A stretch of 9,964 nt of DNA from Betaproteobacteria bacterium (GCA_011391185.1 JAABRB010000103.1:1-9964); one strand, 5' to 3'; counted from the stretch's first letter, positions 1 to 8,139 are shown. Notes: generated by a model from the letters alone, not told the origin. A program made the numbers and translations.

Positions 1-21
1 GGGATTATGTCATCCCCACCA

Positions 22-49
22 GGGCCGCCGGGCCGGGGCACACGGGGGG
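22..49 (+). other. G-quadruplex-type motif upstream of rpsU
   Basis: Four runs of guanine lie at 22-24, 30-32, 35-38 and 44-49, separated by loops of 5, 2 and 5 bases. This fits the canonical pattern of four G-tracts of at least three with loops of 1-7. It sits about 70-95 bp upstream of the rpsU -10 box, in a GC-rich stretch (1-100) where I see no gene. In many proteobacteria tsaD lies divergently upstream of rpsU, but no start of such a gene can be recognised here. The pattern match is direct; any folding or regulatory role is inference, and GC-rich genomes produce such matches by chance. Confidence 0.4.
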
Positions 50-115
50 TGGCACCGGGCGACGCTCCGGCCGGGCCGCTCGCGGTCGCCCTGTGGCCTC
101 CAAGTGCTTGTTATT

Positions 116-124
116 TGTTATACT
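116..124 (+). promoter_or_regulatory. Extended -10 promoter of rpsU
   Basis: TGTTATACT matches the extended -10 consensus TGnTATAAT with one mismatch. No good -35 hexamer is found 16-18 bp upstream, as is usual for extended -10 promoters. Transcription would start near 131, giving a leader of roughly 32 bases before the rpsU ATG at 163. It is almost identical to the element ahead of rpoD at 2978-2986. This would be the main promoter of the rpsU-yqeY-dnaG-rpoD operon. Confidence 0.6.
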
Positions 125-162
125 TCGCCCCTTTTCGATTTTGCCGAGGAATCGAGCCTTAC

Positions 163-375
163 ATGCCGACCGTTCGCGTCAAGGAGAACGAGCCGTTTGA
201 AGTGGCCCTGCGTCGCTTCAAGCGCACCATCGAGAAGACCGGGTTGCTCACTGAGCTGCGCGCCCGCGAGTATTACGAGAAGCCCACACAGGAGCGCAAG
301 CGCAAGCTCGCTGCTGCCGTGAAGCGGCGTTACAAGCGCCTGCGCAGCCAGCAGCTTCCGCCCCGCCTCTATTGA
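163..375 (+). CDS. rpsU: 30S ribosomal protein S21
   Basis: This encodes the small-subunit protein S21, which binds the 30S platform near the anti-Shine-Dalgarno end of 16S rRNA and helps initiation. The 70-residue product starts [20 protein letters not shown] and ends in a very basic tail ([18 protein letters not shown]), which is typical of the family in sequence and length. The ATG at 163 is chosen because the conserved MPxxRVKENE start lies there and GAGGA (146-150) precedes it; the frame is open further upstream to base 7, but that part is GC-rich and has no S21 similarity. It is the first gene of the macromolecular-synthesis operon. A leader with hairpin potential separates it from yqeY, which would let S21 be made in excess over primase. 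Confidence 0.97.
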   Translation: MPTVRVKENEPFEVALRRFKRTIEKTGLLTELRAREYYEKPTQERKRKLAAAVKRRYKRLRSQQLPPRLY

Positions 376-393
376 GTGGGGCGCAGGGCGTGG

Positions 394-464
394 CGGGTGA
401 GGACGCATGGCCTCGCCCCCGGTTGCGTGCCGCCGCTCACCCCTGAGTCCTCACGCCTCACCCG
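394..464 (+). promoter_or_regulatory. Inverted repeats with alternative pairing between rpsU and yqeY
   Basis: A 5' arm CGGGTGAGG (394-402) is perfectly complementary to CCTCACCCG (456-464). The overlapping arm GTGAGGAC (397-404) is perfectly complementary to GTCCTCAC (447-454), and GGGTGAG (395-401) can also pair with CTCACCC (436-442). The three pairings share one 5' arm, so they exclude each other. There is no T-run, so this is not a standard intrinsic terminator. In E. coli a terminator lies between rpsU and dnaG and lowers dnaG expression; a similar attenuating or processing role is inferred here. The 11-mer CTCACCCCTGA (436-446) recurs in inverse orientation at 5521-5531, so the segment may be a dispersed repeat. 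Confidence 0.4.
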
Positions 465-467
465 AAC

Positions 468-917
468 ATGAGCCTCCGGACGCGCGTCAGCGACGACATG
501 AAGGCGGCGCTCAAGGCGAAGGACACCCAACGCCTCTCGGCCGTGCGCCTGCTGCTCGCCGCGATCAAGCAACGCGAAGTGGATGAACGCAAGGAGCTTG
601 CCGACGCAGAGGTCGTGTCCGTCATCGAGAAGATGCTCAAGCAGCGACGCGACTCGATCGAGCAATACGGGAACGCCGGCCGCCAGGATCTGGTGGATGT
701 CGAGACCTTCGAGGTACAGGTGCTCACGGCCTATCTGCCCCAGCAGGCGAGCGACGCGGAGATTGCCCGGGAAATCGACGTTGCAATGGATGCCACGGGT
801 GCCGGCGGGATGGCCGACATGGGCAAGGTGATGGCGCTGTTGAAGGCGACCCTCGCGGGACGGGCCGACATGGGGAAAGTGTCGGCGGCGGTGCGCGCGA
901 AGCTCGCCAGCCGGTAA
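468..917 (+). CDS. yqeY: GatB/YqeY domain protein
   Basis: This is a 149-residue protein of the YqeY family, related to the tail domain of the GatB subunit of Asp-tRNA(Asn)/Glu-tRNA(Gln) amidotransferase. The family is presumed to contact tRNA, but the function of the stand-alone protein is not established. Family marks visible are the start MSLRTRVSDDMKAALKAKD, the stretch RLSAVRLLLAAIKQREVDE, the segment EVQVLTAYLPQQ and the C-terminal DMGKVMALLKATLAGRADMG. Length is normal. The ATG at 468 is the first possible start after an in-frame stop at 444 and fits the family. No Shine-Dalgarno sequence precedes it; the upstream bases are C-rich. It sits between rpsU and dnaG, an arrangement I recall from betaproteobacteria, and is probably cotranscribed with both. 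Confidence 0.93.
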   Translation: MSLRTRVSDDMKAALKAKDTQRLSAVRLLLAAIKQREVDERKELADAEVVSVIEKMLKQRRDSIEQYGNAGRQDLVDVETFEVQVLTAYLPQQASDAEIAREIDVAMDATGAGGMADMGKVMALLKATLAGRADMGKVSAAVRAKLASR

Positions 918-965
918 GAAAGTGAAGGGCCGGCGCCGGTAATCGGGCGACGGCAACGGCGATCC

Positions 966-993
966 TTGCGCCGCGGGCAGATTCGCCTATAAA
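966..993 (+). promoter_or_regulatory. Possible sigma-70 promoter ahead of dnaG
   Basis: TATAAA (988-993) is preceded after a 16-bp spacer by TTGCGC (966-971), which keeps only the TTG of the -35 consensus. Transcription would start near 1000. This would give dnaG its own promoter inside the operon and would place the first possible GTG (1006) almost at the 5' end of the transcript, favouring a downstream start. The match is visible; activity is inferred. Confidence 0.35.
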
Positions 994-1098
994 TACGAGG
1001 ATGAGGTGTTCGGCCACGGCCGGATGGATGCTCCCGGCGCCAGCCAGGGGCGTGTGCGGAGTGAGGGGCAGGATTCCGGTCCGGCTGCGGCGCGAAGC

Positions 1099-2985
1099 GT
1101 GATTCCCGAGTCCTTCAAGAACGATCTGCTCAACCGCGTCGACATCGTCGACGTCATCAACGCCCGGGTTCCTCTCAAGAAGTCCGGCGCGAACTTCGTC
1201 GCCTGCTGCCCGTTTCACACCGAGAAGACACCCTCGTTCACCGTCAGTCAGCCCAAGCAGTTCTATCACTGCTTCGGCTGCGGCGCGCACGGCAACGCGA
1301 TCGGCTTCCTCATGGAGTACGGTGGCCTCGGCTACGTCGATGCGGTGAAGGATCTTGCGGACCTGGTCGGGATGAAGCTTCCCGAATTCGAGCCGCGTCG
1401 CGGGTCGGCCGACGCGCCGCAAGGTCCCGATCTCTACGAATTCATGGACCGCGCCGCGCGATTCTATCGAGACAGCCTCAAGCAGGCGCCGGGCGCGATC
1501 GAGTACCTGAAAGGACGCGGCCTCACCGGGAAGATCGCCGCCCACTTCGGTATCGGCTATGCCCCGGCCGGGTGGCAGAGCCTGCAGGCCGTGTTTCCGG
1601 ATTACGCGGATAAGGCGCTCGTCACGTGCGGGCTCGTCATCGAGAACGAGCAGAGCAAGCGCTACGATCGCTTCCGCGATCGGATCGTGTTCCCAATCCT
1701 CGATCAGCGGGGCCTGGTCATCGGTTTCGGCGGGCGGATTCTTGCGGCTGCGCAGGACGAAGAGCAGGGCGAATCACCGGGGGAAGGGAAGGGGTCCCCC
1801 GGTCGAAAAGTGGGGGAAGGGAAGGGGTCCCCCGGTCCCAAATATCTGAACTCGCCCGAGACGCCGCTCTTCGAGAAGGGACGCGAGCTCTATGGGCTCG
1901 CACAGGCACGCAACGCGATCCGCACGGAGAATCGCGTCGTGGTCGTCGAGGGCTACATGGACGTGGTCGCGCTCGCGCAGAATGGCGTGGAGAACGTGGT
2001 CGCGACGCTCGGCACGGCAACGACGCCCGTGCACGTGCAAAGGCTGCTGCGCCTGACCGACGAGATCGTCTTCTGCTTCGACGGCGATGCGGCCGGCCGG
2101 CGTGCCGCGTGGCACGCGCTGGAAGTGAGTCTCGCATGCCTCGCCGACGGGAAGACCGTACGGTTTCTGTTCCTGCCCGAGGAGCACGATCCGGACAGCT
2201 ACGTGCGCGCCCTCGGGAGCAAAGCGTTTCTCGAGGGGCTGGCCGGCGCGCAGCCGCTCTCGGCGTTCCTGCTTGGCGAACTCGGCGCGCGAACGGATCT
2301 CACGACGCTCGAGGGCCGCTCGCGATTGATCTCGGAGGCACGCCCCCATCTGCAGCGGCTCACTGCGCCCGCGCTGCAGGTCCAGCTCGTGCGGGCGCTG
2401 GCCGATCTGGCACACATGGATCCCCAGGAAGTCGGGCGATTGTGCAACGTGCGCGTCTCGGGTGCTGCGTCCGGCATTTCGCGGCGCCCGACGATGAAAA
2501 TCGCGGACCGCAATCGGGGCTTACGCAGCCACGAGCTCGAGCGAACCATCCTGGGTTGTCTGCTGGTCAAACCGGCGCTCGTGCAGGCGCTTCCGGCGGA
2601 TCTCGAATTCGAGGATTCGCACGAAGCGCGGGCGATCGCCGCAGTGGTCGCCTACCTCCGGGAGCACGAGGGCGTCGTTGCCGCAGGGGCACTCGTCGAT
2701 GCGTTCGCCGATGCGCCGGCCGCGGGCCTGATCAAGGAGCTTCAGACCGGGCTGCTCGAGATGCGCACCACGGACGAGGACGCCGAAGTCCTGTTCGCGA
2801 CGGCGCTCGTCTGGGTGCAGAGCCGACGGCTCAAGCGCGATATCGAGGCACTCGAACGCCGGCAAATTGAACAGGGACTCTCCGGAGATGAGCGTCATCG
2901 CTATAACCAGTTGATTCAGGAGCAAAAAGGTCTTGAACAGACGGCCTTGAGACCGGCCTCGGGGACCCCATCTAGAGTGTTATAA
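1099..2985 (+). CDS. dnaG: DNA primase
   Basis: Primase makes the RNA primers for replication and works with the DnaB helicase. From the GTG at 1099 the product has 628 residues and starts with IPESFKNDLLNRVDIVDVI, exactly where family members begin. The frame is open to a GTG at 1006 with GAGG at 997-1000, which would add 31 non-conserved residues, so the start is uncertain. A CHC2 zinc motif lies at residues 37-61 (C37, H40, C58, C61). The polymerase core contains KYLNSPETPLF (from K248) and a TOPRIM fold with E284 in VEGYMD and the metal-binding pair D328/D330 in FDGDAAGRR. The C-terminal helicase-binding part covers about residues 478-628. Unusually, about 30 extra residues including two copies of GEGKGSPG precede K248, produced by a 26-bp DNA repeat. 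The stop codon overlaps the rpoD promoter. Confidence 0.96.
   Translation: MIPESFKNDLLNRVDIVDVINARVPLKKSGANFVACCPFHTEKTPSFTVSQPKQFYHCFGCGAHGNAIGFLMEYGGLGYVDAVKDLADLVGMKLPEFEPRRGSADAPQGPDLYEFMDRAARFYRDSLKQAPGAIEYLKGRGLTGKIAAHFGIGYAPAGWQSLQAVFPDYADKALVTCGLVIENEQSKRYDRFRDRIVFPILDQRGLVIGFGGRILAAAQDEEQGESPGEGKGSPGRKVGEGKGSPGPKYLNSPETPLFEKGRELYGLAQARNAIRTENRVVVVEGYMDVVALAQNGVENVVATLGTATTPVHVQRLLRLTDEIVFCFDGDAAGRRAAWHALEVSLACLADGKTVRFLFLPEEHDPDSYVRALGSKAFLEGLAGAQPLSAFLLGELGARTDLTTLEGRSRLISEARPHLQRLTAPALQVQLVRALADLAHMDPQEVGRLCNVRVSGAASGISRRPTMKIADRNRGLRSHELERTILGCLLVKPALVQALPADLEFEDSHEARAIAAVVAYLREHEGVVAAGALVDAFADAPAAGLIKELQTGLLEMRTTDEDAEVLFATALVWVQSRRLKRDIEALERRQIEQGLSGDERHRYNQLIQEQKGLEQTALRPASGTPSRVL
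1779..1837 (+). repeat. Two identical 26-bp direct repeats inside dnaG
   Basis: Bases 1779-1804 and 1812-1837 are identical over 26 bp and are separated by GAAAAGT, a period of 33 bp or exactly 11 codons. Each copy is G-rich, then C-rich: the first contains perfect arms CCGGGGGA (1777-1784) and TCCCCCGG (1795-1802), the second at least GGGGGA (1812-1817) and TCCCCC (1828-1833). The encoded GEGKGSPG appears twice in a segment that is only a short loop (GNDTP in E. coli, from memory) before KYLNSPET in other primases. This looks like a palindromic repeat inserted or duplicated in frame. Confidence 0.85.
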
Positions 2986-2986
2986 T
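2978..2986 (+). promoter_or_regulatory. Extended -10 promoter of rpoD, overlapping the dnaG stop
   Basis: TGTTATAAT is a perfect extended -10 element (TGnTATAAT). No convincing -35 hexamer lies at the right distance. Its TATAAT contains the dnaG stop codon TAA (2983-2985). Transcription would start near 2993 and give a leader of about 60 bases before the rpoD ATG at 3053. It lets the major sigma factor be made independently of rpsU-dnaG; internal rpoD promoters are also known in E. coli, though located elsewhere in dnaG. Confidence 0.65.
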
Positions 2987-3052
2987 TCTGGCCTTTTTGC
3001 TGTTCGAATTGATTGTTGTCCGAACTGATCATTGACTGAGGGACGCACGAGC

Positions 3053-5515
<2,463 letters not shown>

Positions 5516-5557
5516 ACTGGTCAGGGGTGAGGCGAGGGAGCGAGGCGAAGCAACTGT

Positions 5558-5610
5558 AGGTTACGAACAGGGGGAAACCGCCTGGTTTCCCCCCGTTACC
5601 CCCCATCCCG
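5558..5610 (+). repeat. 53-bp imperfect direct repeat, copy 1
   Basis: By eye it matches copy 2 (5661-5713) at 48 of 53 positions, 103 bp downstream. It contains a perfect 10-bp stem, GGGGGAAACC and GGTTTCCCCC, with the 4-base loop GCCT, followed by two runs of six C and one of three. The 12-mer TTTCCCCTCCTT follows at 5636-5647. Confidence 0.85.
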
Positions 5611-5660
5611 GTACGTCGGAGTGAACGTCGGGCTGTTTCCCCTCCTTCGGAGAAACCCGA

Positions 5661-5713
5661 AGGTCACGAACAGGAGGGAACCGGCTGGTTTCCCCCCGTT
5701 ACCCCCCTTCCCG
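5661..5713 (+). repeat. 53-bp imperfect direct repeat, copy 2
   Basis: This is the second copy of the unit at 5558-5610. In its stem one pair becomes a G-T pair, which would be G-U in RNA, and one pair is a mismatch, so the hairpin is largely kept; the loop is GGCT. The same 12-mer TTTCCCCTCCTT follows at 5751-5762, so a compound unit of roughly 100 bp appears to have been duplicated and then to have diverged in its second half. Confidence 0.85.
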
Positions 5714-5750
5714 CTGGGAGTAGGCCGAAGCAGGGGTTAGGTCTTGATTC

Positions 5751-5795
5751 TTTCCCCTCCTTTTCAAGGAGGGGTGCCGGCGGAGCCGGCGGGGT
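5751..5795 (+). repeat. REP-like double palindrome
   Basis: A perfect 9-bp stem CCCCTCCTT (5754-5762) and AAGGAGGGG (5766-5774) with loop TTC is followed directly by GCCGGC (5776-5781), loop GGA, GCCGGC (5785-5790), and then GGGGTGG. I recall very similar paired palindromes as common intergenic repeats in several proteobacterial genomes; this family memory is not checked. A truncated form, the first 12 bases only, lies at 5636-5647. Its role is unknown; a REP-like or RNA-stabilising element is possible. Confidence 0.65.
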
Positions 5796-5833
5796 GGTTC
5801 CTCCTTACCTCTCACTGGCGTTAGCATTGCCAG

Positions 5834-7039
5834 ATGATCACGATCGACGACATCCGCAACGCCGCGGCGGCGATCCGCGGGCAGGTTCTCGAAACGCCCT
5901 GCGACGAATCGCGCACGCTGTCCGTGTTGACCGGCGCGCAGGTCTTCCTCAAGTTCGAGAACCTCCAGTTCACCGCGTCGTTCAAGGAACGGGGCGCGCT
6001 CGCGAAGCTGCTCTCCCTCACCGACGCTGAGCGCGCGCGGGGGGTGATCGCCGTATCGGCGGGCAACCACGCTCAAGGCGTGGCCTATCACGCGCGGCGT
6101 CTCGGCATTCCGGCGGTCATCGTGATGCCGCGGTTCACACCGGCCGTGAAGGTCGAGCACACCGCGTGGCACGGGCCGGAGATCATCCTGCAGGGCGAAA
6201 GCTTCGACGCCGCGCGCGAGCACGGCGAGGCGCTTGCCACGGAGCGCGGTCTCGTCCTCGTGCATCCCTACGACGATCCGCTCGTGATCGCCGGCCAGGG
6301 AACGGTGGGGCTGGAGATGCTGGGCGCCGTACCCACTCTCGAAGTGCTGCTGGTGCCGGTCGGCGGGGGCGGCCTGATCTCCGGCATTGCAGTTGCCGCC
6401 AGAGCGATCAATGCGGAAATCGAGATCATCGGTGTGCAGTCCGATCGATTCCCCTCGATGGTCAACGCGGTGAAGCAATCCGGCTTGCCCTATGGGCCGA
6501 GCACCATCGCCGACGGAATTGCGGTGAAACAACCTGGCCGCCTCACTCGGGAGATTGTCGCGCGTCTGGTCGCCGATATCCTGCTCGTCAGCGAGGGCGA
6601 CATCGAGGAAGCCGTGCTCGCGCTGCTCGAGGTGGAGAAAACCGTGGTCGAGGGCGCCGGTGCGGCGGGTCTCGCCGCGCTCCTGCGCAACCGTGATCGC
6701 TTCGCAGGCAAGCGCGTGGGCGTGGTCCTCTCGGGTGGCAACATCGATCCGCTCACGCTGACCGAGATCGTCGCGCGCGGGCTGGTGCGCAGCCGACGCC
6801 TTGCGCGCGTCCGCGTGGGGTTGCGCGACGTGCCGGGCTCGCTCGCGGCGGTCACCGCGATCATCGCGGCGGCCAATGCGAACATCGTCGAAGTCCACCA
6901 CCAGCGCGCGTTCACGCGGCTGCCGGCGCAGAACGCCGACGTGGAGTTCGTGATCCAGACGCGCGGGCCGACGCACCTGCAGGAAACGCTGGACGCGCTC
7001 GCGCGCGGTGGTTATCCCGCCGAGGCCGTCGAGCCCTGA
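5834..7039 (+). CDS. ilvA: Threonine ammonia-lyase (threonine dehydratase) with ACT domain
   Basis: This is a PLP-dependent lyase converting threonine to 2-oxobutanoate and ammonia, the first step towards isoleucine or a route of threonine degradation. The 401-residue protein has the fold type II core: the PLP lysine K51 in FKERGA, the SAGNHAQG loop (N78) and the phosphate-binding GGGG (177-180). SGGN (300-303) closes the core, and a single ACT-type domain covers about 327-401 (VGLRDVPGSLAAV). The one-ACT, about 400-residue form matches the short IlvA/TdcB-like group rather than the roughly 510-residue E. coli IlvA, so the biosynthetic or catabolic role is open. The ATG at 5834 is the first start after an in-frame stop at 5822 and fits the family. 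No Shine-Dalgarno sequence is seen, and a small inverted repeat touches the start. It lies downstream of a repeat-rich spacer and converges with the next gene. Confidence 0.9.
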   Translation: MITIDDIRNAAAAIRGQVLETPCDESRTLSVLTGAQVFLKFENLQFTASFKERGALAKLLSLTDAERARGVIAVSAGNHAQGVAYHARRLGIPAVIVMPRFTPAVKVEHTAWHGPEIILQGESFDAAREHGEALATERGLVLVHPYDDPLVIAGQGTVGLEMLGAVPTLEVLLVPVGGGGLISGIAVAARAINAEIEIIGVQSDRFPSMVNAVKQSGLPYGPSTIADGIAVKQPGRLTREIVARLVADILLVSEGDIEEAVLALLEVEKTVVEGAGAAGLAALLRNRDRFAGKRVGVVLSGGNIDPLTLTEIVARGLVRSRRLARVRVGLRDVPGSLAAVTAIIAAANANIVEVHHQRAFTRLPAQNADVEFVIQTRGPTHLQETLDALARGGYPAEAVEP

Positions 7040-7043
7040 TGCG

Positions 7044-7067
7044 TCCGCGGCACGCGTGCGCCGCGGA
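7044..7067. terminator. Palindrome between convergent genes, possible bidirectional terminator
   Basis: TCCGCGGC (7044-7051) and GCCGCGGA (7060-7067) form a perfect 8-bp stem; the enclosed GCACGCGTGC (7050-7059) is itself a palindrome. The element fills nearly all of the 31-bp gap between two convergent stop codons, where a shared transcription stop is expected. It has no T-run on either side, so it may act only as a stabilising 3' structure. Confidence 0.45.
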
Positions 7068-7070
7068 ACC

Positions 7071-8072
7071 TCAGTTGAGCTTCAGCAGCCGGCGCGCATT
7101 GCCCTCGTAGATCGCCTGGCGCTCTGCAGCTGTGATGTCCAGGCCGTCGATGATCTCGATCGTCCAGCGGGTGTAGGCAGTGCCTTTCTCCGGGTCGAAC
7201 GGTGCGTCCGACGCGAAGAGCGTGTGGTCGACGCCGAAGAAGTCCAGCCCGCACTCGGTCGCCTTCTTCGCGCCGAAGAGCGCGGTGTCGGCGTAGAACA
7301 TCTTGAAGTAGTCGATCGGCCGCTTTTTCAGCTTCTTGAGCAGTACCGTCAGGTCCTCGTCGGACGTCCGGGCGCCGAGCTGATCCCAGCCGGGCCCGAC
7401 GCGACCCGAGAAGTACGGGGCCATCGCGCCCATGTGATGGGTGATGATCTTCAGATCCGGATGCTTGTCGAAGAGGCCCGCGAAGACGATGTGCGTCATC
7501 GCAACGCTGGTCTCGTACGGCCAGCCGAACGTCCACCAGATTTCGTACTGGCTCTTTGCATCGCCCTTGTAGTCCGGGATGTTGGCGGCGCGGATCGGGT
7601 GGATCCAGATGGGCAGGTCCATTTCCGCCATCAGATCGAAGAGCGGCAGTGTCGCGGGATCGGTGAGCGGACGCCCGAGGACATTGCTGTAGACTTGGAC
7701 GCCGACCGCGCCGAGCTTCTTCACCGCGCGCTCGGCCTCTTTCAACAGGGCGTCCGGATCGTTCATGGGCAGCGCGGCGATGAATGCCGGGAAATGATCG
7801 CGATGCGTGCCCACCAGCTCCGCCATGCCGTCGTTGCCGATCTTCGCCATCTCGACCGCATGTTTCCCGAAGTCCTCGATGGCCGGCGCCGGCAGGCAGA
7901 TCACCTGCTGATAATCGTCGAACTGGTCCACGATGCGCAGGCGCATGTCGAGGTCATGGATGCTCGGCACCTCCCGGACCCGCTTGTTGATGTCCTTGCC
8001 CTTCGGGGAAAGCTCGATCATCCGATCGAAGAATGCCTTCGGGAAAAAGTGGTTGAAGATATCGAGCTTCAT
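7071..8072 (-). CDS. Amidohydrolase-family protein (amidohydrolase_2, ACMSD/decarboxylase-like)
   Basis: This is a 333-residue protein of the TIM-barrel amidohydrolase_2 group, which includes ACMSD and the gamma-resorcylate and 5-carboxyvanillate decarboxylases that act on small carboxylated aromatics. Visible landmarks are DIFNHFFP (residues 4-11), WIHPIRA with H158, the stretch KIITHHMGAMAPYFSGR with H212/H213, YADTALFG at 260-267 and FASDAPFD with D289. The first metal motif is usually DxHxH or xExH; here the first ligand position is F6 and only H8 remains. The ATG at 8070-8072 is preceded by a perfect AGGAGG (8079-8084 on this strand) with a 6-base spacing. There is no signal peptide, so it is probably cytoplasmic. 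It stands alone, convergent with the lyase gene and divergent from the tRNA. The substrate cannot be named. Confidence 0.85.
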   Translation of the reverse strand: MKLDIFNHFFPKAFFDRMIELSPKGKDINKRVREVPSIHDLDMRLRIVDQFDDYQQVICLPAPAIEDFGKHAVEMAKIGNDGMAELVGTHRDHFPAFIAALPMNDPDALLKEAERAVKKLGAVGVQVYSNVLGRPLTDPATLPLFDLMAEMDLPIWIHPIRAANIPDYKGDAKSQYEIWWTFGWPYETSVAMTHIVFAGLFDKHPDLKIITHHMGAMAPYFSGRVGPGWDQLGARTSDEDLTVLLKKLKKRPIDYFKMFYADTALFGAKKATECGLDFFGVDHTLFASDAPFDPEKGTAYTRWTIEIIDGLDITAAERQAIYEGNARRLLKLN

Positions 8073-8139
8073 CGCGACCCTCCTGATTTGTCTAGCCCAT
8101 CAGAATACACCAGACCGATCGGGGCATCGCCCGCCCGAA

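Larger units (their letters stand above)
5516..5833. other. Repeat-rich spacer between rpoD and the threonine ammonia-lyase gene
   Basis: This 318-bp stretch contains no credible coding region. It holds, in order: a 6-bp inverted repeat straddling the rpoD stop (GACCAG 5504-5509, CTGGTC 5517-5522); a TCAGGGGTGAG motif (5521-5531) also present inverted at 436-446; two 53-bp imperfect direct repeats; a hairpin CCTTCGG/CCGAAGG (5644-5650, 5657-5663); a double hairpin at 5754-5790; and a short inverted repeat CTGGC/GCCAG (5815-5819, 5829-5833) touching the next ATG. No T-run follows any stem, so an intrinsic terminator for rpoD is not evident. No clear promoter for the downstream gene is seen. 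Confidence 0.7.

Noticed and set aside
7..162. N-terminal extension of the S21 frame
   Set aside because: The S21 family starts at [10 protein letters not shown] (163), a ribosome binding site lies at 146-150, and the extension would overlap the promoter at 116-124.
724..1545. Minus-strand open frame across yqeY and the dnaG start
   Set aside because: It crosses two real genes on the other strand and has no family features.
1779..1837. G-quadruplex in the dnaG repeat
   Set aside because: Each copy has only three G-tracts of three or more; a fourth would need a 17-base loop containing a C-run, so it does not fit the canonical pattern.
3032..3052. TTG start seven codons upstream of the rpoD ATG
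   Set aside because: The ATG at 3053 has GAGGGA at an ideal distance, and that sequence lies inside the TTG-started version.
5699..6976. A 425-codon minus-strand open frame opposite the threonine ammonia-lyase
   Set aside because: The plus strand encodes a full, motif-complete enzyme; the antisense product is His/Arg/Asp-rich with no recognisable domain and runs into the repeat spacer.
8102..8107. TATTCT on the minus strand as a -10 box for the amidohydrolase gene
   Set aside because: No acceptable -35 or extended -10 accompanies it, so it is not listed as a promoter.
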